Assembly (NCBI GenBank): GCA_025463125.1
Contig: JAOAPX010000026.1
Location: 1 to 34,691 of the forward strand
DNA length: 34,691 bases
Source of the DNA: Acidobacteriota bacterium
GTDB taxonomy: Bacteria; Acidobacteriota; Blastocatellia; Pyrinomonadales; Pyrinomonadaceae
Reading direction: 5' to 3'
Shown here: one piece after another, positions 1 through 8,869 of the stretch
Layout of the letters: each line of letters opens with the position of its first letter
Numbering within the stretch: position 1 is the stretch's first letter
Notes under the pieces: model-generated
Databases searched by the model: none
The model's input: the letters and a program-made list of their open reading frames with translations, nothing else
What the model was told of the DNA's origin: nothing
Program-made: the position numbers and the translations under genes

Positions 1-1
1 G

Positions 2-946
2 CTTCACGCCAAAAGCTTTTATTTCGCCGCCAAATTCCTGCCGAAACACAAACAAAAAGCCGTCTACCCGATTTACGCGTTTTGTCGTCATGTCGATGAT
101 GAAATCGATGAAATCGATGAGGGAAACGAGACGAAAGCGATTGCTTCTGTCGAAAAATGGAAATCGGAGCTTGAAGAAATTTACGCTCAACCGAATGAGA
201 TAAAAGAAAAAGCGGCGAAAGAAAACAATAAACCGCAGATAAACGCGAATCCGCGCGAACTAAAAAATAAAGATCAAACATCAAAGATTATATTTCAAGA
301 TTCGAAAACGAAAGACCAATATAAAGAGCAGTATTACGTGCTATCAGCCTGGAAAGATTTGCTCGAAACTTACAAAATTCCGCAAAATCTGCCTTTTGAA
401 TTGATGCAGGGCGTTTTAATGGACACGCAGAAAAAGCGTTACGAAACGTTTGAAGAGTTATACGTGTACTGCTACCGCGTCGCATCGACAGTCGGTTTAA
501 TGTCTTCGGAAATTTTGGGTTATTCCGATCCGGTCGCGCTTCGTTACGCCGAGGCGATGGGAATCGCGATGCAGCTGACGAACATTCTGCGCGACGTTAA
601 AGAAGACGCGCAAATGAACAGAATTTATTTGCCGCAGGAAGATTTGCGTCGGTTCGGCGTTACGGAACGGCAGATTTTCGATAATGAAGCGAGCGAAAGT
701 TTTATCGAAATGATGAAGTTTCAAGTCCGAAGAGCGAGAGATTTTTACGCGGAAGGCGAAAAGGGAATCGGTTTGCTGGAAAAAGATTCTCGTTTTACGG
801 TTTTGCTTGCCGCACGAATTTACGCGAAAATTTTAGACGAAATCGAAAAGCGGAATTACAATGTTTTTACGAGCAGAGCGCACACGTCAAAACGTCAGAA
901 AATTTTCGCGATTCCCGGAATCTGGCTTGCCGCCGCTAAATTGTAA
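2..946 (+). CDS. Squalene/phytoene synthase family protein (5' partial)
   Basis: Trans-isoprenyl diphosphate synthase that condenses two prenyl diphosphates head to head, giving presqualene/squalene or phytoene; this family feeds hopanoid or carotenoid synthesis at the membrane. The reading frame is open from base 2, so the true start lies upstream. Visible are the N-terminal HAKSFYFAA motif, the first Asp-rich motif HVDDEIDE (partial-protein residues 30-37), and the second, NILRDVKEDA, followed by NRIYLPQED. The C-terminal helical region is complete. Residues of about 62-111 form a Lys/Asn/Gln-rich, AT-rich stretch absent from the usual family layout, where the helix before VLSAWKDLL normally follows directly; it looks like an in-frame insertion. 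Which product it makes (HpnD-like or CrtB-like) cannot be decided from the sequence alone. Confidence 0.9.
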   Translation, partial: LHAKSFYFAAKFLPKHKQKAVYPIYAFCRHVDDEIDEIDEGNETKAIASVEKWKSELEEIYAQPNEIKEKAAKENNKPQINANPRELKNKDQTSKIIFQDSKTKDQYKEQYYVLSAWKDLLETYKIPQNLPFELMQGVLMDTQKKRYETFEELYVYCYRVASTVGLMSSEILGYSDPVALRYAEAMGIAMQLTNILRDVKEDAQMNRIYLPQEDLRRFGVTERQIFDNEASESFIEMMKFQVRRARDFYAEGEKGIGLLEKDSRFTVLLAARIYAKILDEIEKRNYNVFTSRAHTSKRQKIFAIPGIWLAAAKL

Positions 947-993
947 ATGCAGTTCGCGAAATATTTACAGATTAAAATTACAGAGGCTTTTAC

Positions 994-2070
994 ATGAAGA
1001 AAATTCTTTCACTGCTGCTAATTTTCAGCTTTTTATTCGTTTCGGTCTTCGCTCAAAAAGGAAGTTACGCAGAGATAAAACAATTGCAGTCGCCGCAAAA
1101 TCCGAAGCTCGGCTTTATGATTCACGGCGGAGCGGGCGTGATTAAAAAGGGAAGTTTGTCGCCCGAAAAAGAAAAGGAATATCGCGCCAAGTTGGAAGAA
1201 GCGCTGCTTGCCGGTTACAAAGCGCTGCAAAGCGGGAAATCCGGGCTCGACGCGGTTGAAACGGCGATCAGAATAATGGAAGATTCGCCGCTTTTTAACG
1301 CCGGAAAAGGCGCGGTTTTTACCGCCGAAGGAAAAAACGAGCTCGACGCTTCGATTATGGACGGCAAAACTTTGATGGCTGGCGCGGTCGCCGGGCTTCG
1401 TCACGTCAAAAACCCGATTACGCTGGCGCGCGCCGTTATGGAAAAATCGCCGCACGTCATGATGGTCGGCGACGGCGCGGAAAAATTTGCAAAGGAAATG
1501 AACATCGAGCTGGTCGATGAAAAATATTTCTGGACGCAGGAACGCTGGGACGCTTTGCAGCGAATCATTAAGCAGGAGAAGGAAAAAGAAAAGGCTGCCG
1601 GTGAAGGCAAAAGAGTTTCGCAAATCAATGATCTGCGGCTTGAACCGGCGAATAAATTCGGAACGGTCGGCGCGGTCGCGCTCGATAAAGAGGGAAATCT
1701 GGCGGCGGGAACCTCAACCGGCGGAATGACTTATAAAAAATTCGGGCGCGTCGGCGATGCTCCGATCATCGGCGCGGGAACTTATGCGAGCAATGACGCG
1801 TGCGCGGTTTCCGCAACCGGCTGGGGCGAGTTTTTTATCCGTTTGGGCGTTGCGCGCGACATCGCCGCTTTGATGGAATACAGAGCGCTGCCCGTTCAGC
1901 AAGCCGCCGATATGGTTATCAAACAAAAACTGCAAAAATTGGGCGGCGACGGCGGAATTATCGCGATTGATAAATTCGGCAATATGGCGATTTCCTTTAA
2001 TTCCGAAGGAATGTATCGCGCCTACATTAACAGCGAAGGCAAACCGGTCGTCGATATTTACAAGGATTAG
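994..2070 (+). CDS. Isoaspartyl peptidase / L-asparaginase (Ntn hydrolase), exported
   Basis: Plant-type asparaginase/isoaspartyl dipeptidase (peptidase family T2), which cleaves beta-aspartyl dipeptides and asparagine. The precursor is normally cut autocatalytically before a Thr that becomes the nucleophile. The N-terminus is a signal peptide (hydrophobic core residues 4-19, cleavage probably after FAQ). FMIHGGAGVI lies near residue 41, and NKFGTVGAVALD places the predicted nucleophile at Thr224. It is followed by GTSTGGMTYKKFGRVGD and the GAGTYA loop, the expected active-site order. At 358 residues it has family length plus a leader. A Lys/Glu-rich stretch before the cleavage site (about 186-207) matches the flexible linker lost on maturation. 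The start has an AGAGG-like ribosome site upstream. Export to the periplasm is inferred from the leader. Confidence 0.93.
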   Translation: MKKILSLLLIFSFLFVSVFAQKGSYAEIKQLQSPQNPKLGFMIHGGAGVIKKGSLSPEKEKEYRAKLEEALLAGYKALQSGKSGLDAVETAIRIMEDSPLFNAGKGAVFTAEGKNELDASIMDGKTLMAGAVAGLRHVKNPITLARAVMEKSPHVMMVGDGAEKFAKEMNIELVDEKYFWTQERWDALQRIIKQEKEKEKAAGEGKRVSQINDLRLEPANKFGTVGAVALDKEGNLAAGTSTGGMTYKKFGRVGDAPIIGAGTYASNDACAVSATGWGEFFIRLGVARDIAALMEYRALPVQQAADMVIKQKLQKLGGDGGIIAIDKFGNMAISFNSEGMYRAYINSEGKPVVDIYKD

Positions 2071-2209
2071 TATTTACATTTTCCGAGAAATAAGGCGCGC
2101 ATAATGCATATAAAATGGGTACGCGGATAATTTATATTATGTGTTCCGTGAAAATCCGCTTTGCTGGTAAAAAAGGTTTGCGTTTTATTTTCTTAAAAAC
2201 TCAAAAAAT

Positions 2210-3460
2210 ATGCTTTCAGCGGAAATCATCGCCATCGGTTCGGAACTTTTGACGCCGGAAAAAACCGACACGAACAGCTTGTGGCTGACCGAAAAACTCA
2301 ATGAGATCGGCATCGAAGTAAAGCTTAAAACGATTGTCGGCGACGACGAATTGCGTCTCGAAGAAACAATTCGGGATGCCGTTGAGCGTTCGGATGTAAT
2401 TATTACAACCGGCGGTCTGGGTCCGACCGAAGACGATATTACGCGGCAGATTTCAGCAAAAGCGATCGGGCGCAAGCTTATTTTTCACGAAGCTTTGGTC
2501 GAAGATCTGCGGGAGAGATTTCGCCGCTGGGGACGCGAAATGCCGGAAATCAACAAGCGCCAGGCTTACGTTATCGAAGGCGCTGAAATTCTGCCGAATC
2601 CGAACGGCAGCGCCGTCGGGATGCTCGCCCGCATCGAAGCGAAAGTTCTCGTCGTTTTGCCTGGACCGCCGCGCGAACTAAAACCGATGTTTGAAACGGG
2701 CGTTTTGCCGGAATTGAAAAAGCTTGCGGGCGAAATTTTCGTGAAAAGAAAAATTCTGCGCGTTTCTGGAATGGGCGAATCGGCGGTTGACGAAGCGATC
2801 GCGCCGATTTATAAATCTTTCGAACACGTGCAAACCTCGATTCTTTTTAATCGAACCGAAATCGAAATCCATTTAAGAGCGCAGTCCGGCTCGGAAAGCG
2901 AAGCCGAAAATACGCTCGAAGAACTTGCCGGTTTAATCGGGAAAAAACTCGGCGAAGCGGTTTTTACGACGAACGGCGAATTGATGGAAGAAGTCGTCGG
3001 CTCGCTTTTAGCCGAAAATGGAAAAACTCTTTCGGTCGCCGAAAGCTGCACGGGCGGCTTGATCGGCGAACGTTTGACCGATGTTTCGGGCTCTTCAAAA
3101 TATTTTATTCAGGGCGTGATTGCCTACGCCAACGAAGCGAAAATCGCGACTTTAAACGTCTCGCCGTCAATAATCGAAACGCGCGGCGCCGTCTCGGCTG
3201 AAACCGCCGAGGCGATGGCAAAAGGAATGCGCGAGCTTGCGCAGACCGATTACGCGATTTCCGTGACCGGCATCGCCGGACCTTCAGGCGGCAGCGAAGA
3301 AAAACCAATCGGAACCGTTTTTATCGGTTATGCGGACGAAACACGGGTTAAATCCGTCAAAATCCTTCTGCCCGGCGACCGCTACCTGATTCGCTGGCGC
3401 GCGAGCCAGGCGGCTTTGGATTACCTGCGCAGACAAATATTGAAAAACTTTCAAGGTTAA
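2210..3460 (+). CDS. cinA: CinA family protein (competence/damage-inducible; NMN deamidase-type)
   Basis: Two-domain CinA. The N-terminal MoCF-like domain carries GGLGPTEDDITR (about residue 67) and LPGPPREL (about 150). The C-terminal PncC-like domain carries SVAESCTGGLIGERLTDVSG (about 278) and ITGIAGPSGG. In characterised members the N-domain acts as an ADP-ribose pyrophosphatase and the C-domain deamidates nicotinamide mononucleotide in NAD recycling; the link to competence is historical. At 416 residues it is full length. The ATG at 2210 begins the conserved LSAEIIAIGSELL strand; no clear Shine-Dalgarno is visible. It is followed by two hairpins with T-runs. Confidence 0.96.
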   Translation: MLSAEIIAIGSELLTPEKTDTNSLWLTEKLNEIGIEVKLKTIVGDDELRLEETIRDAVERSDVIITTGGLGPTEDDITRQISAKAIGRKLIFHEALVEDLRERFRRWGREMPEINKRQAYVIEGAEILPNPNGSAVGMLARIEAKVLVVLPGPPRELKPMFETGVLPELKKLAGEIFVKRKILRVSGMGESAVDEAIAPIYKSFEHVQTSILFNRTEIEIHLRAQSGSESEAENTLEELAGLIGKKLGEAVFTTNGELMEEVVGSLLAENGKTLSVAESCTGGLIGERLTDVSGSSKYFIQGVIAYANEAKIATLNVSPSIIETRGAVSAETAEAMAKGMRELAQTDYAISVTGIAGPSGGSEEKPIGTVFIGYADETRVKSVKILLPGDRYLIRWRASQAALDYLRRQILKNFQG

Positions 3461-3481
3461 ATTTAGTGATTTGTTAGATTT

Positions 3482-3501
3482 AAGGGTAAAAGCCCTTTTT
3501 T
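3482..3501 (+). terminator. Small terminator-like hairpin after cinA
   Basis: A short stem AAGGG(T)...(G)CCCTT with an AAAA loop runs straight into a T-run about 25 bases after the cinA stop. The stem is short, so it may be only partly effective; the stronger hairpin at 3526-3563 follows. Confidence 0.45.
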
Positions 3502-3525
3502 CTAATTTTTCTAATTAAGCTTAAT

Positions 3526-3563
3526 AAAAAAGAAGGCGGATAGAATGTTCCGCCTTCTTTTTT
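3526..3563. terminator. Bidirectional rho-independent terminator
   Basis: A perfect 15-bp inverted repeat (arms 3526-3540 and 3549-3563, core GAAGGCGGA/TCCGCCTTC) encloses an 8-base loop, with A-run and T-run flanks forming the stem base. It sits between the convergent cinA (plus) and the large exported protein (minus, stop at 3572), so it can end both transcripts. Confidence 0.9.
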
Positions 3564-3571
3564 ACTGATCT

Positions 3572-6500
3572 TTATTGATCGGCAACCAATAGCAGTTCAT
3601 TTATATCACCTGCAATCCCTATGGTTTGCGGCGTGAACTTAAGTCTCTTGGAGGTTACGGTTATAAAATAAGTTTCACCGACGCGAAGATCCTTAAAGCG
3701 GTATTTGCCAAACGGGTTGGAAGTTGCTGTTTTAACATTTCCCGCCGTATCGGTTATTGAAATTCGCGCATTTGAAACCGGCTTATTACTGGCAGACATT
3801 ACTTGCCCTGTAAGAGACGCGCCCGCAGCCGTCGGACCTATAAGTAAAACTTTACCGTTGGTCGTAACGTCTTCGGGGGCGCCTTCATTAAACATAAAGT
3901 TCTGAAATGTTAAACTGGAAGTGTTTCCATTACTTCCTACCGCCTTAAAGTTTAGCTTCAGAAGAGTTCCGCCGCCGCTGATTGGTACGCCTGTTGTGCT
4001 GAATACAACAACTCTCAGCAATCCGGGTGTATTGGGATTGCAAACTACGCTTCGACCGTCACTGATTGTTCCTGCGCTTGCGCAAGGCGTAGAGTGCGGC
4101 ATTAAAACGTTAGAATCGTAAATCAAGTTAAATTCATATCCGAAAATGTTTTCGCCCGTAGTATCTGACGCTGTTAAATCTACGGTAAAATTAGAGCCGG
4201 AAGAAGTAAGCTGTGGATTTGGAGCAGTAACGACCACTGCCTGTTCGGGGCGTGCCGAATCGCTCTGTTGTTTGTCTGACTGTTTCTCTTCCGGACGAAG
4301 CGCATTCGGATTCCAATTGCCTGTAACCTCGCCCATTAGAATCGCGCTGTAATCCTGATTACTGGAAGTCATCTGGAGGTTTGCATAGGAACGGCTAGCT
4401 GGAATAAATTTCCACGTTCCCGATAATCCGGGATTCGGAATGTAAGCCACATACTGAGCAATATATGATGCGTCGAGAGAAGTAATCGTTCCGTTTCCCG
4501 TAACGTCCGCCGCCATCTGCTGTGTTGAGTTTAAGGTGATAAACCCGACGACGTGCTGCGCGACGGCTGTCGCGTCAGAGTTGGAAATGCCGTTGACCTG
4601 ACCCGTTTTGGAAGGGGTTACCGTATAAGGACCCGCTCCGAAACCTGTTAGTAAATAGTCACCGTTTGCATCGGTTGATCCTGAGACGGGAATTGATCCC
4701 GAAGCGTTAAGCACAGTATTCGGAACAGGCGTCGTAACAGGCGCGTTTGCATACGTAACCCGTCCGCTAATGGTGCCGGAAATGATGCTGACATTGCCGT
4801 TTGTCGTGTTTACGCATGGAATGCCTTCATTGAAACGGAAGCCTGCGAAATTCAGATTGCTCGTCGTTCCGATCCCGCCGGACGATACAAATCTTATATT
4901 CAACAAAATGCCGGCACCCGATAAAGGACTGGTATTAAAGCCTGAAACAACTAATGTGCCCGAAGAATTATTGGTTGTAATTGTCCAGCCGTTGCTCAGC
5001 GTTCCCGCCGATTCTATAGCCACAGGGGTTATTACCGCCGGATTATAATTAAGCGTAAAGTCGAATGCCAGAATATTTCGCCCGGTTGTACTGTCAACGT
5101 TTACCGGGACGAGAAATTGAGAGTTGGTCGCAACGGTCGCTCCGGCAGGAATCGAAACATTGTTACAAGTGAAATAAGTAACAGTGTTGTCGCTTGAAGT
5201 CGAAGCTGTATTTTGCGCACCGCTTTCAGAGCCGGCTGCCGCTCCTGATGGGACGGTCGCTGTTACCGTGCCGCTGCCGGTCATTCCGCTGACGGCGACA
5301 TTGTAAGTTGCGCCGCTGCCTGTTACCACAGCCGTTGTAGCTCCTGCCGTTCCGCTTAAAGTTACGTCCGAAGAATCGAATCCCGTAACCGGTTCGCTGA
5401 ATGTGACGGTAAAATTAATCGGCGACGTGCTGGTCGGATCAGCCTGACCGGTTGCTTGATTAATCGTGACTGTGGGCGTGACGGGTTCAAAATCGAAAGT
5501 TGTTTCCGAATTGTTGATGCCGATAATGAAATTATCTACATTACCTGTAAAGCCGCCGGAAATCGGTCCGCCTAATTTGAAAATCAAACCGCCGTGATTC
5601 GGATCGGTATGAATGCCGATATGCGGGAAAGCTGCCAGGAGTTCCGCGCGCGTACACGGATTCGACTGCGGGCAAGCCCCGTTACTGCCCGTTGAGCTGG
5701 TTCTTGTTGCCCAAAATGTTCCGTTTAACACATTCCAGTTTTGCCAGACATTTTGCTGAACTGTACCGGCAGGCGCTTCCTGATAAGGTTCGTAAACGAT
5801 TCTGCCTTGAAAAGTATTGTTCGTATCCGTCAAATCATAATCGACCGGGAACTGCAAAGAAATTGAAACTGCCGGATTTGCCGCGTTTGTATGTTGGTAT
5901 GAACTGTAGGAAAGGCGCGTGATCTGAGCAAGTTCGGTGCCGAGAAACATCGGACCGTTATTGAAAAATATAGATCTTCCTGTGTCGTTCACATTCAACT
6001 GCGCGCTGCCTATTCCAAGCGGAGGCGCTGCCGGACCAGCAACGTATTTTCCGGTTCCGACTCCGCCTGCCGGGCTTTCATCAAGGAACATCCATCCTTG
6101 TCCCGCTGCAGGCGTAATTACAAGCGGGGTTCCCTGAAAACCGAACGTGCCGCGCCCCGGCGTTGTTTCGGTGTTGGTATCCGTGCCGCTCATCAGAAAC
6201 GGCGTATATTTAATATTAGCTGATGCTGGTCCGGCAATGTCGGGCTTGCCGCCCGGCGCTGTCGCCGTTCCGCCGTATATGACGGGAATCTGAGCGGCAT
6301 ATCCCGGTTCTCCGCTGTCGGCGGTAGTGACAACCGGGCTCGTTGTTCCAAGCCAGTTTCCTCTGAAATTCTTAAGATTTGTAGTGCCCGGTGCCGGAAG
6401 CGAACCGCCTGTTTGACGATCGACTATTTGCCCGTACCAGTTGCCGCTGATGTTGTTATTGCCGAACCCGCTGTTTGCCGCTCTTTGAACCGGCGAGTTG

Positions 6501-8026
6501 GTTCCGCCGCTGGCATCGATAAATAATACGCCTACGGTCCAGTTATTGGTAATGAAATTTTCCGTGACTGTCATATTGTCGGTCTGATTTCGGAAAATTA
6601 ACCCGGTACGATTGTTATCAATGACATTATTGCGAATGGTGTGTCCATTGCTATTATTAATATCGATTCCGGTGCGATTGCCCGTAATAACATTGTCATG
6701 AGCCAGCAAACCGGTTAGAGAAGTTCCCTGAACCGCAATACCTGTCATGTTTAAGTTGGAATTATTCCAGTCGGTTGTGTTATTACCTTCCCGGGTAATC
6801 GTAAAGCCCCGGACTTCCGCGTTATTTGCGCTGATTAGAACTGTCGCGCCGTTGCCTCCGGCAGCTCCGGAAATGGTTGTGCTCGCCGCGCCCGCGCCGC
6901 TCAGGATTACGTCGGCTTTATTTATATTTACATCTTCAACGTAAGTGCCGGAAGCAACATTAACCTTGCCGCCGCTGTATACGCCGTTAATGCCTTGTTG
7001 AATATTTTGGTAAGGAGCGTCAATCGTTCCAAGACCTCCAGCCGGAGCATTATCGTCAACATATGTAGTGAATCTTCCGCTGACGCCTCCGGAAAACTGT
7101 GCGCTGATATATGCGTTATCATTACTTGCGCTGAGAGCTGCAAGATTAGGATAATCCGCCGGATCGCAGCTTGCCAGCAAAGCAATGTCCGCGCCGTTAT
7201 TAGCGGGCGGTCCGAATGTGTTGCCTGTAAAAGTAATTTTTGCCCCGTCTATTACCCAGCCGCGCGTGCCCGAAACATTGTTGTTCAGAATCGAACCTGT
7301 TGTTCGAGGGCTGCCCGCATTGATATAAGCTGGTTGCCGCAGCGAGTGAATAGTATTGTTTTGAAATAACAAGCCGCTTAAACTTCCCGCTACTTCGAAG
7401 GCGCGGCTGGTAGCATTTAAAGTCAGATAACTGGGTCCGTAAATTAAATTATTTTGGGCAGTAAAGTTGTTCGCGTTAACCAAAATAAGATTGTGCACGC
7501 CGGCGGTATCATCGGTTTTTACAATCTCAAGGTTGTCGAGCGTCACGTTTGCTGCGGTAATGGAAAACATATGGCTCGTCGAGCCGGGAAATTGTATAAC
7601 CGGACGAGTTGCGCCTGTGCCGATTAAAGTAATCCCGGCTTTATTAAGCGGTACCGGACTGGAAATCGGGTAAGTTCCCGAGCACACCTGAATAGTATCG
7701 CCCGGGGCGGCGGCAGTAACCGCGGCTTGAATTGTTGTAAAGGATGCGCCCGCACAAGCTGAATCATCATCTACTACAAGAGTTGTCATCAGCGAATTTT
7801 TAGCCGATGACGGTTCAGTGGCAATGAGAAAGGAGAAAGGACTGATAAGTTGTGGGAAAAGGTTTTGATTAAACGTCTGCGCTGAGCTGTTAGTAGCCGG
7901 CGCCAGTAAAAAGATTAATAAACTAAAAATAGCGTAGATACGTGTTTTCAAGCTTTTTTTAACGATATCTCGATTGAGAATTGAGTAAAGGGAAGACCGG
8001 TTCCGCCCATTGTGTGTAGGTGACAT
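3572..8026 (-). CDS. Exported multidomain beta-helix / Ig-like / cohesin-dockerin-like protein (1484 aa)
   Basis: Large secreted or surface mosaic protein. The start at 8026 has a GGAGAG ribosome site. A long N-region leads into a hydrophobic segment (about 29-44) with likely cleavage after SSAQ. Residues 82-310 and 321-610 are two right-handed parallel beta-helix blocks. Each opens with the same motif pattern (VDD..., a tIQ.(A/G)(V/I) helix, a (S/A)GTY strand), and many NNxI/GNxI turns follow, so one block is probably a duplication of the other. Residues 611-850 are unassigned. Residues 851-952 are a bacterial Ig-like domain (FTVTFSEPVTGF). Residues 955-1083 and 1265-1395 are two cohesin-like domains sharing the G.(N/E)I..(F/Y).F.L.Y(N/D) core and F.FNEG.P near their ends. 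Residues 1084-1145 and 1402-1484 are carboxypeptidase-regulatory-like domains. Residues 1146-1240 resemble dockerin (DVTGNGTITSLDASYIAQYV). No sortase or autotransporter signal is visible. A role in adhesion or polysaccharide binding is inference; no catalytic motif was identified. Confidence 0.9.
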   Translation of the reverse strand: MSPTHNGRNRSSLYSILNRDIVKKSLKTRIYAIFSLLIFLLAPATNSSAQTFNQNLFPQLISPFSFLIATEPSSAKNSLMTTLVVDDDSACAGASFTTIQAAVTAAAPGDTIQVCSGTYPISSPVPLNKAGITLIGTGATRPVIQFPGSTSHMFSITAANVTLDNLEIVKTDDTAGVHNLILVNANNFTAQNNLIYGPSYLTLNATSRAFEVAGSLSGLLFQNNTIHSLRQPAYINAGSPRTTGSILNNNVSGTRGWVIDGAKITFTGNTFGPPANNGADIALLASCDPADYPNLAALSASNDNAYISAQFSGGVSGRFTTYVDDNAPAGGLGTIDAPYQNIQQGINGVYSGGKVNVASGTYVEDVNINKADVILSGAGAASTTISGAAGGNGATVLISANNAEVRGFTITREGNNTTDWNNSNLNMTGIAVQGTSLTGLLAHDNVITGNRTGIDINNSNGHTIRNNVIDNNRTGLIFRNQTDNMTVTENFITNNWTVGVLFIDASGGTNSPVQRAANSGFGNNNISGNWYGQIVDRQTGGSLPAPGTTNLKNFRGNWLGTTSPVVTTADSGEPGYAAQIPVIYGGTATAPGGKPDIAGPASANIKYTPFLMSGTDTNTETTPGRGTFGFQGTPLVITPAAGQGWMFLDESPAGGVGTGKYVAGPAAPPLGIGSAQLNVNDTGRSIFFNNGPMFLGTELAQITRLSYSSYQHTNAANPAVSISLQFPVDYDLTDTNNTFQGRIVYEPYQEAPAGTVQQNVWQNWNVLNGTFWATRTSSTGSNGACPQSNPCTRAELLAAFPHIGIHTDPNHGGLIFKLGGPISGGFTGNVDNFIIGINNSETTFDFEPVTPTVTINQATGQADPTSTSPINFTVTFSEPVTGFDSSDVTLSGTAGATTAVVTGSGATYNVAVSGMTGSGTVTATVPSGAAAGSESGAQNTASTSSDNTVTYFTCNNVSIPAGATVATNSQFLVPVNVDSTTGRNILAFDFTLNYNPAVITPVAIESAGTLSNGWTITTNNSSGTLVVSGFNTSPLSGAGILLNIRFVSSGGIGTTSNLNFAGFRFNEGIPCVNTTNGNVSIISGTISGRVTYANAPVTTPVPNTVLNASGSIPVSGSTDANGDYLLTGFGAGPYTVTPSKTGQVNGISNSDATAVAQHVVGFITLNSTQQMAADVTGNGTITSLDASYIAQYVAYIPNPGLSGTWKFIPASRSYANLQMTSSNQDYSAILMGEVTGNWNPNALRPEEKQSDKQQSDSARPEQAVVVTAPNPQLTSSGSNFTVDLTASDTTGENIFGYEFNLIYDSNVLMPHSTPCASAGTISDGRSVVCNPNTPGLLRVVVFSTTGVPISGGGTLLKLNFKAVGSNGNTSSLTFQNFMFNEGAPEDVTTNGKVLLIGPTAAGASLTGQVMSASNKPVSNARISITDTAGNVKTATSNPFGKYRFKDLRVGETYFITVTSKRLKFTPQTIGIAGDINELLLVADQ

Positions 8027-8229
8027 AATTTAACTCTCCGTCTGTTTTTTTTTAGTCCTGGATTCCTGAAGAGGACTGATTCGATTGATTTCATTCAGCT
8101 CAATAAATTAATTGGCTGAAAGTTAACAGTTAATACAAGGCAAAACCGCTTTTGCACTTCGGATTAAACTTTTGTGTTAACCGAAATGGACATGTGCAGC
8201 CCGCATTTGTTCGTATAGTTGTTTGCTTG

Positions 8230-8298
8230 TTTTGAGAGACGGAATGTCTTAAGATGCAGATTGTACGGTCGCATCTTTTGAAACATTCCGTCTCAAAA
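8230..8298. repeat. Long imperfect inverted repeat (about 28-bp arms)
   Basis: Arms 8230-8257 and 8271-8298 pair over GACGGAATGT/ACATTCCGTC, with TTTTGA/TCAAAA at the outer end and GATGC/GCATC at the inner end. There is a small bulge and a few mismatches, and a 13-base loop. It precedes the terminator at 8312. Confidence 0.75.
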
Positions 8299-8311
8299 GG
8301 TTAAGCCTACG

Positions 8312-8347
8312 CCCGGCGGATAATTGACGTTATCCGCCGGGTTTTTT
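8312..8347 (+). terminator. Strong rho-independent terminator, orphan
   Basis: A perfect 11-bp GC-rich stem (arms 8312-8322 and 8331-8341, CCCGGCGGATA/TATCCGCCGGG) with an 8-base loop is followed by six T on the plus strand. On the minus strand the stem is followed by CGTAGG, so it is directional. No plus-strand gene is visible upstream. Confidence 0.88.
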
Positions 8348-8360
8348 GTAAGTTAACCCA

Positions 8361-8395
8361 ATCAGGTAAACAAGTAGTTCGCCTGATATTTTTTT
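8361..8395 (+). terminator. Second terminator-like hairpin, plus strand
   Basis: An 11-bp stem with one mismatch and one G-T pair (outer ATCAGG/CCTGAT, inner AAC/GTT), 5-base loop AAGTA, then ATATTTTTTT. It stands 14 bases after the previous terminator, so the two form a tandem. Confidence 0.6.
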
Positions 8396-8397
8396 AC

Positions 8398-8437
8398 AAA
8401 AAGACGAGGCATCTTTTCAAAGATACGTCATCTTTTT
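8398..8437. repeat. Stem-loop with A/T-run base
   Basis: Arms 8398-8415 and 8420-8437 (18 positions, three mismatches, loop TTCA) end in A5/T5. It could act as a weak terminator in either direction. A further perfect 8-bp stem, GATGATAA/TTATCATC, lies at 8480-8503. Confidence 0.55.
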
Positions 8438-8869
8438 AATGAAAATATTCTGATTGATCAAAGTGGTATTTTTCCGTTGGATGATAAGAAACAGGTTATC
8501 ATCTGCGAGTAATTTATAATTAATAACGTGAAGTATTTTACCCGTTTAGAGAATCGCGCTATTCTTTTATTTAAGTCAAAAAAATTAAAGTAGTTACTTT
8601 TGTCTTATTAAAAGCAAAAAAGTGTTTAATAATTATTTATTTGATTGGTTAGTTTTATTTGAGTGTTTTATTTCTAAAGTAAAGTATTAAAGGTTTTGTC
8701 TCAAACAATTTTGTCGTCAAGTTTATAGGGGTTGAAATTATCATACGCAAAATTGTTTGTCAAGGCTTAATATTCTGGTGCGCCGGGTTTGATAAGTAAA
8801 TAGTTTTTTGTAAGATTCAAGTATTATTCAAGATGAAGTAATTTTTGCGACAGACCAAATATATTAGTA

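Larger units (their letters stand above)
8157..8347 (+). ncRNA. Candidate plus-strand small RNA ending in a strong terminator
   Basis: Reading the plus strand there is a hairpin at 8158-8185 (TTCGG/CCGAA with an inner TTAA/TTAA), a weak hairpin around 8190-8205, a long imperfect stem at 8230-8298 and a perfect terminator at 8312-8347. No plus-strand protein gene lies upstream, because the neighbour is on the minus strand. A terminator with nothing to terminate suggests a short non-coding transcript. The 5' end is not defined; no convincing promoter was found and no known RNA family was recognised. Confidence 0.35.
8027..8869. other. 843-bp gene-free region with clustered stem-loops
   Basis: No convincing reading frame in either direction. 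The part up to about 8350 would be the 5' leader region of the minus-strand mosaic protein. It contains at least five stem-loops between 8157 and 8503, listed separately. The remainder (8504-8869) is strongly AT-rich with no further structure that I can support; it presumably holds the promoter of the queD-like gene at 8870. Confidence 0.7.

Noticed and set aside
1033-1623. Long minus-strand frame opposite the isoaspartyl peptidase
   Set aside because: Lies wholly inside a well-supported gene; Phe/Arg-rich composition is what the reverse complement of that gene would give.
8157-8347. 6S RNA or SRP RNA as identity of the candidate small RNA
   Set aside because: No long closing stem with a central open bubble (6S) and no GGAA-tetraloop domain (SRP) could be recognised.
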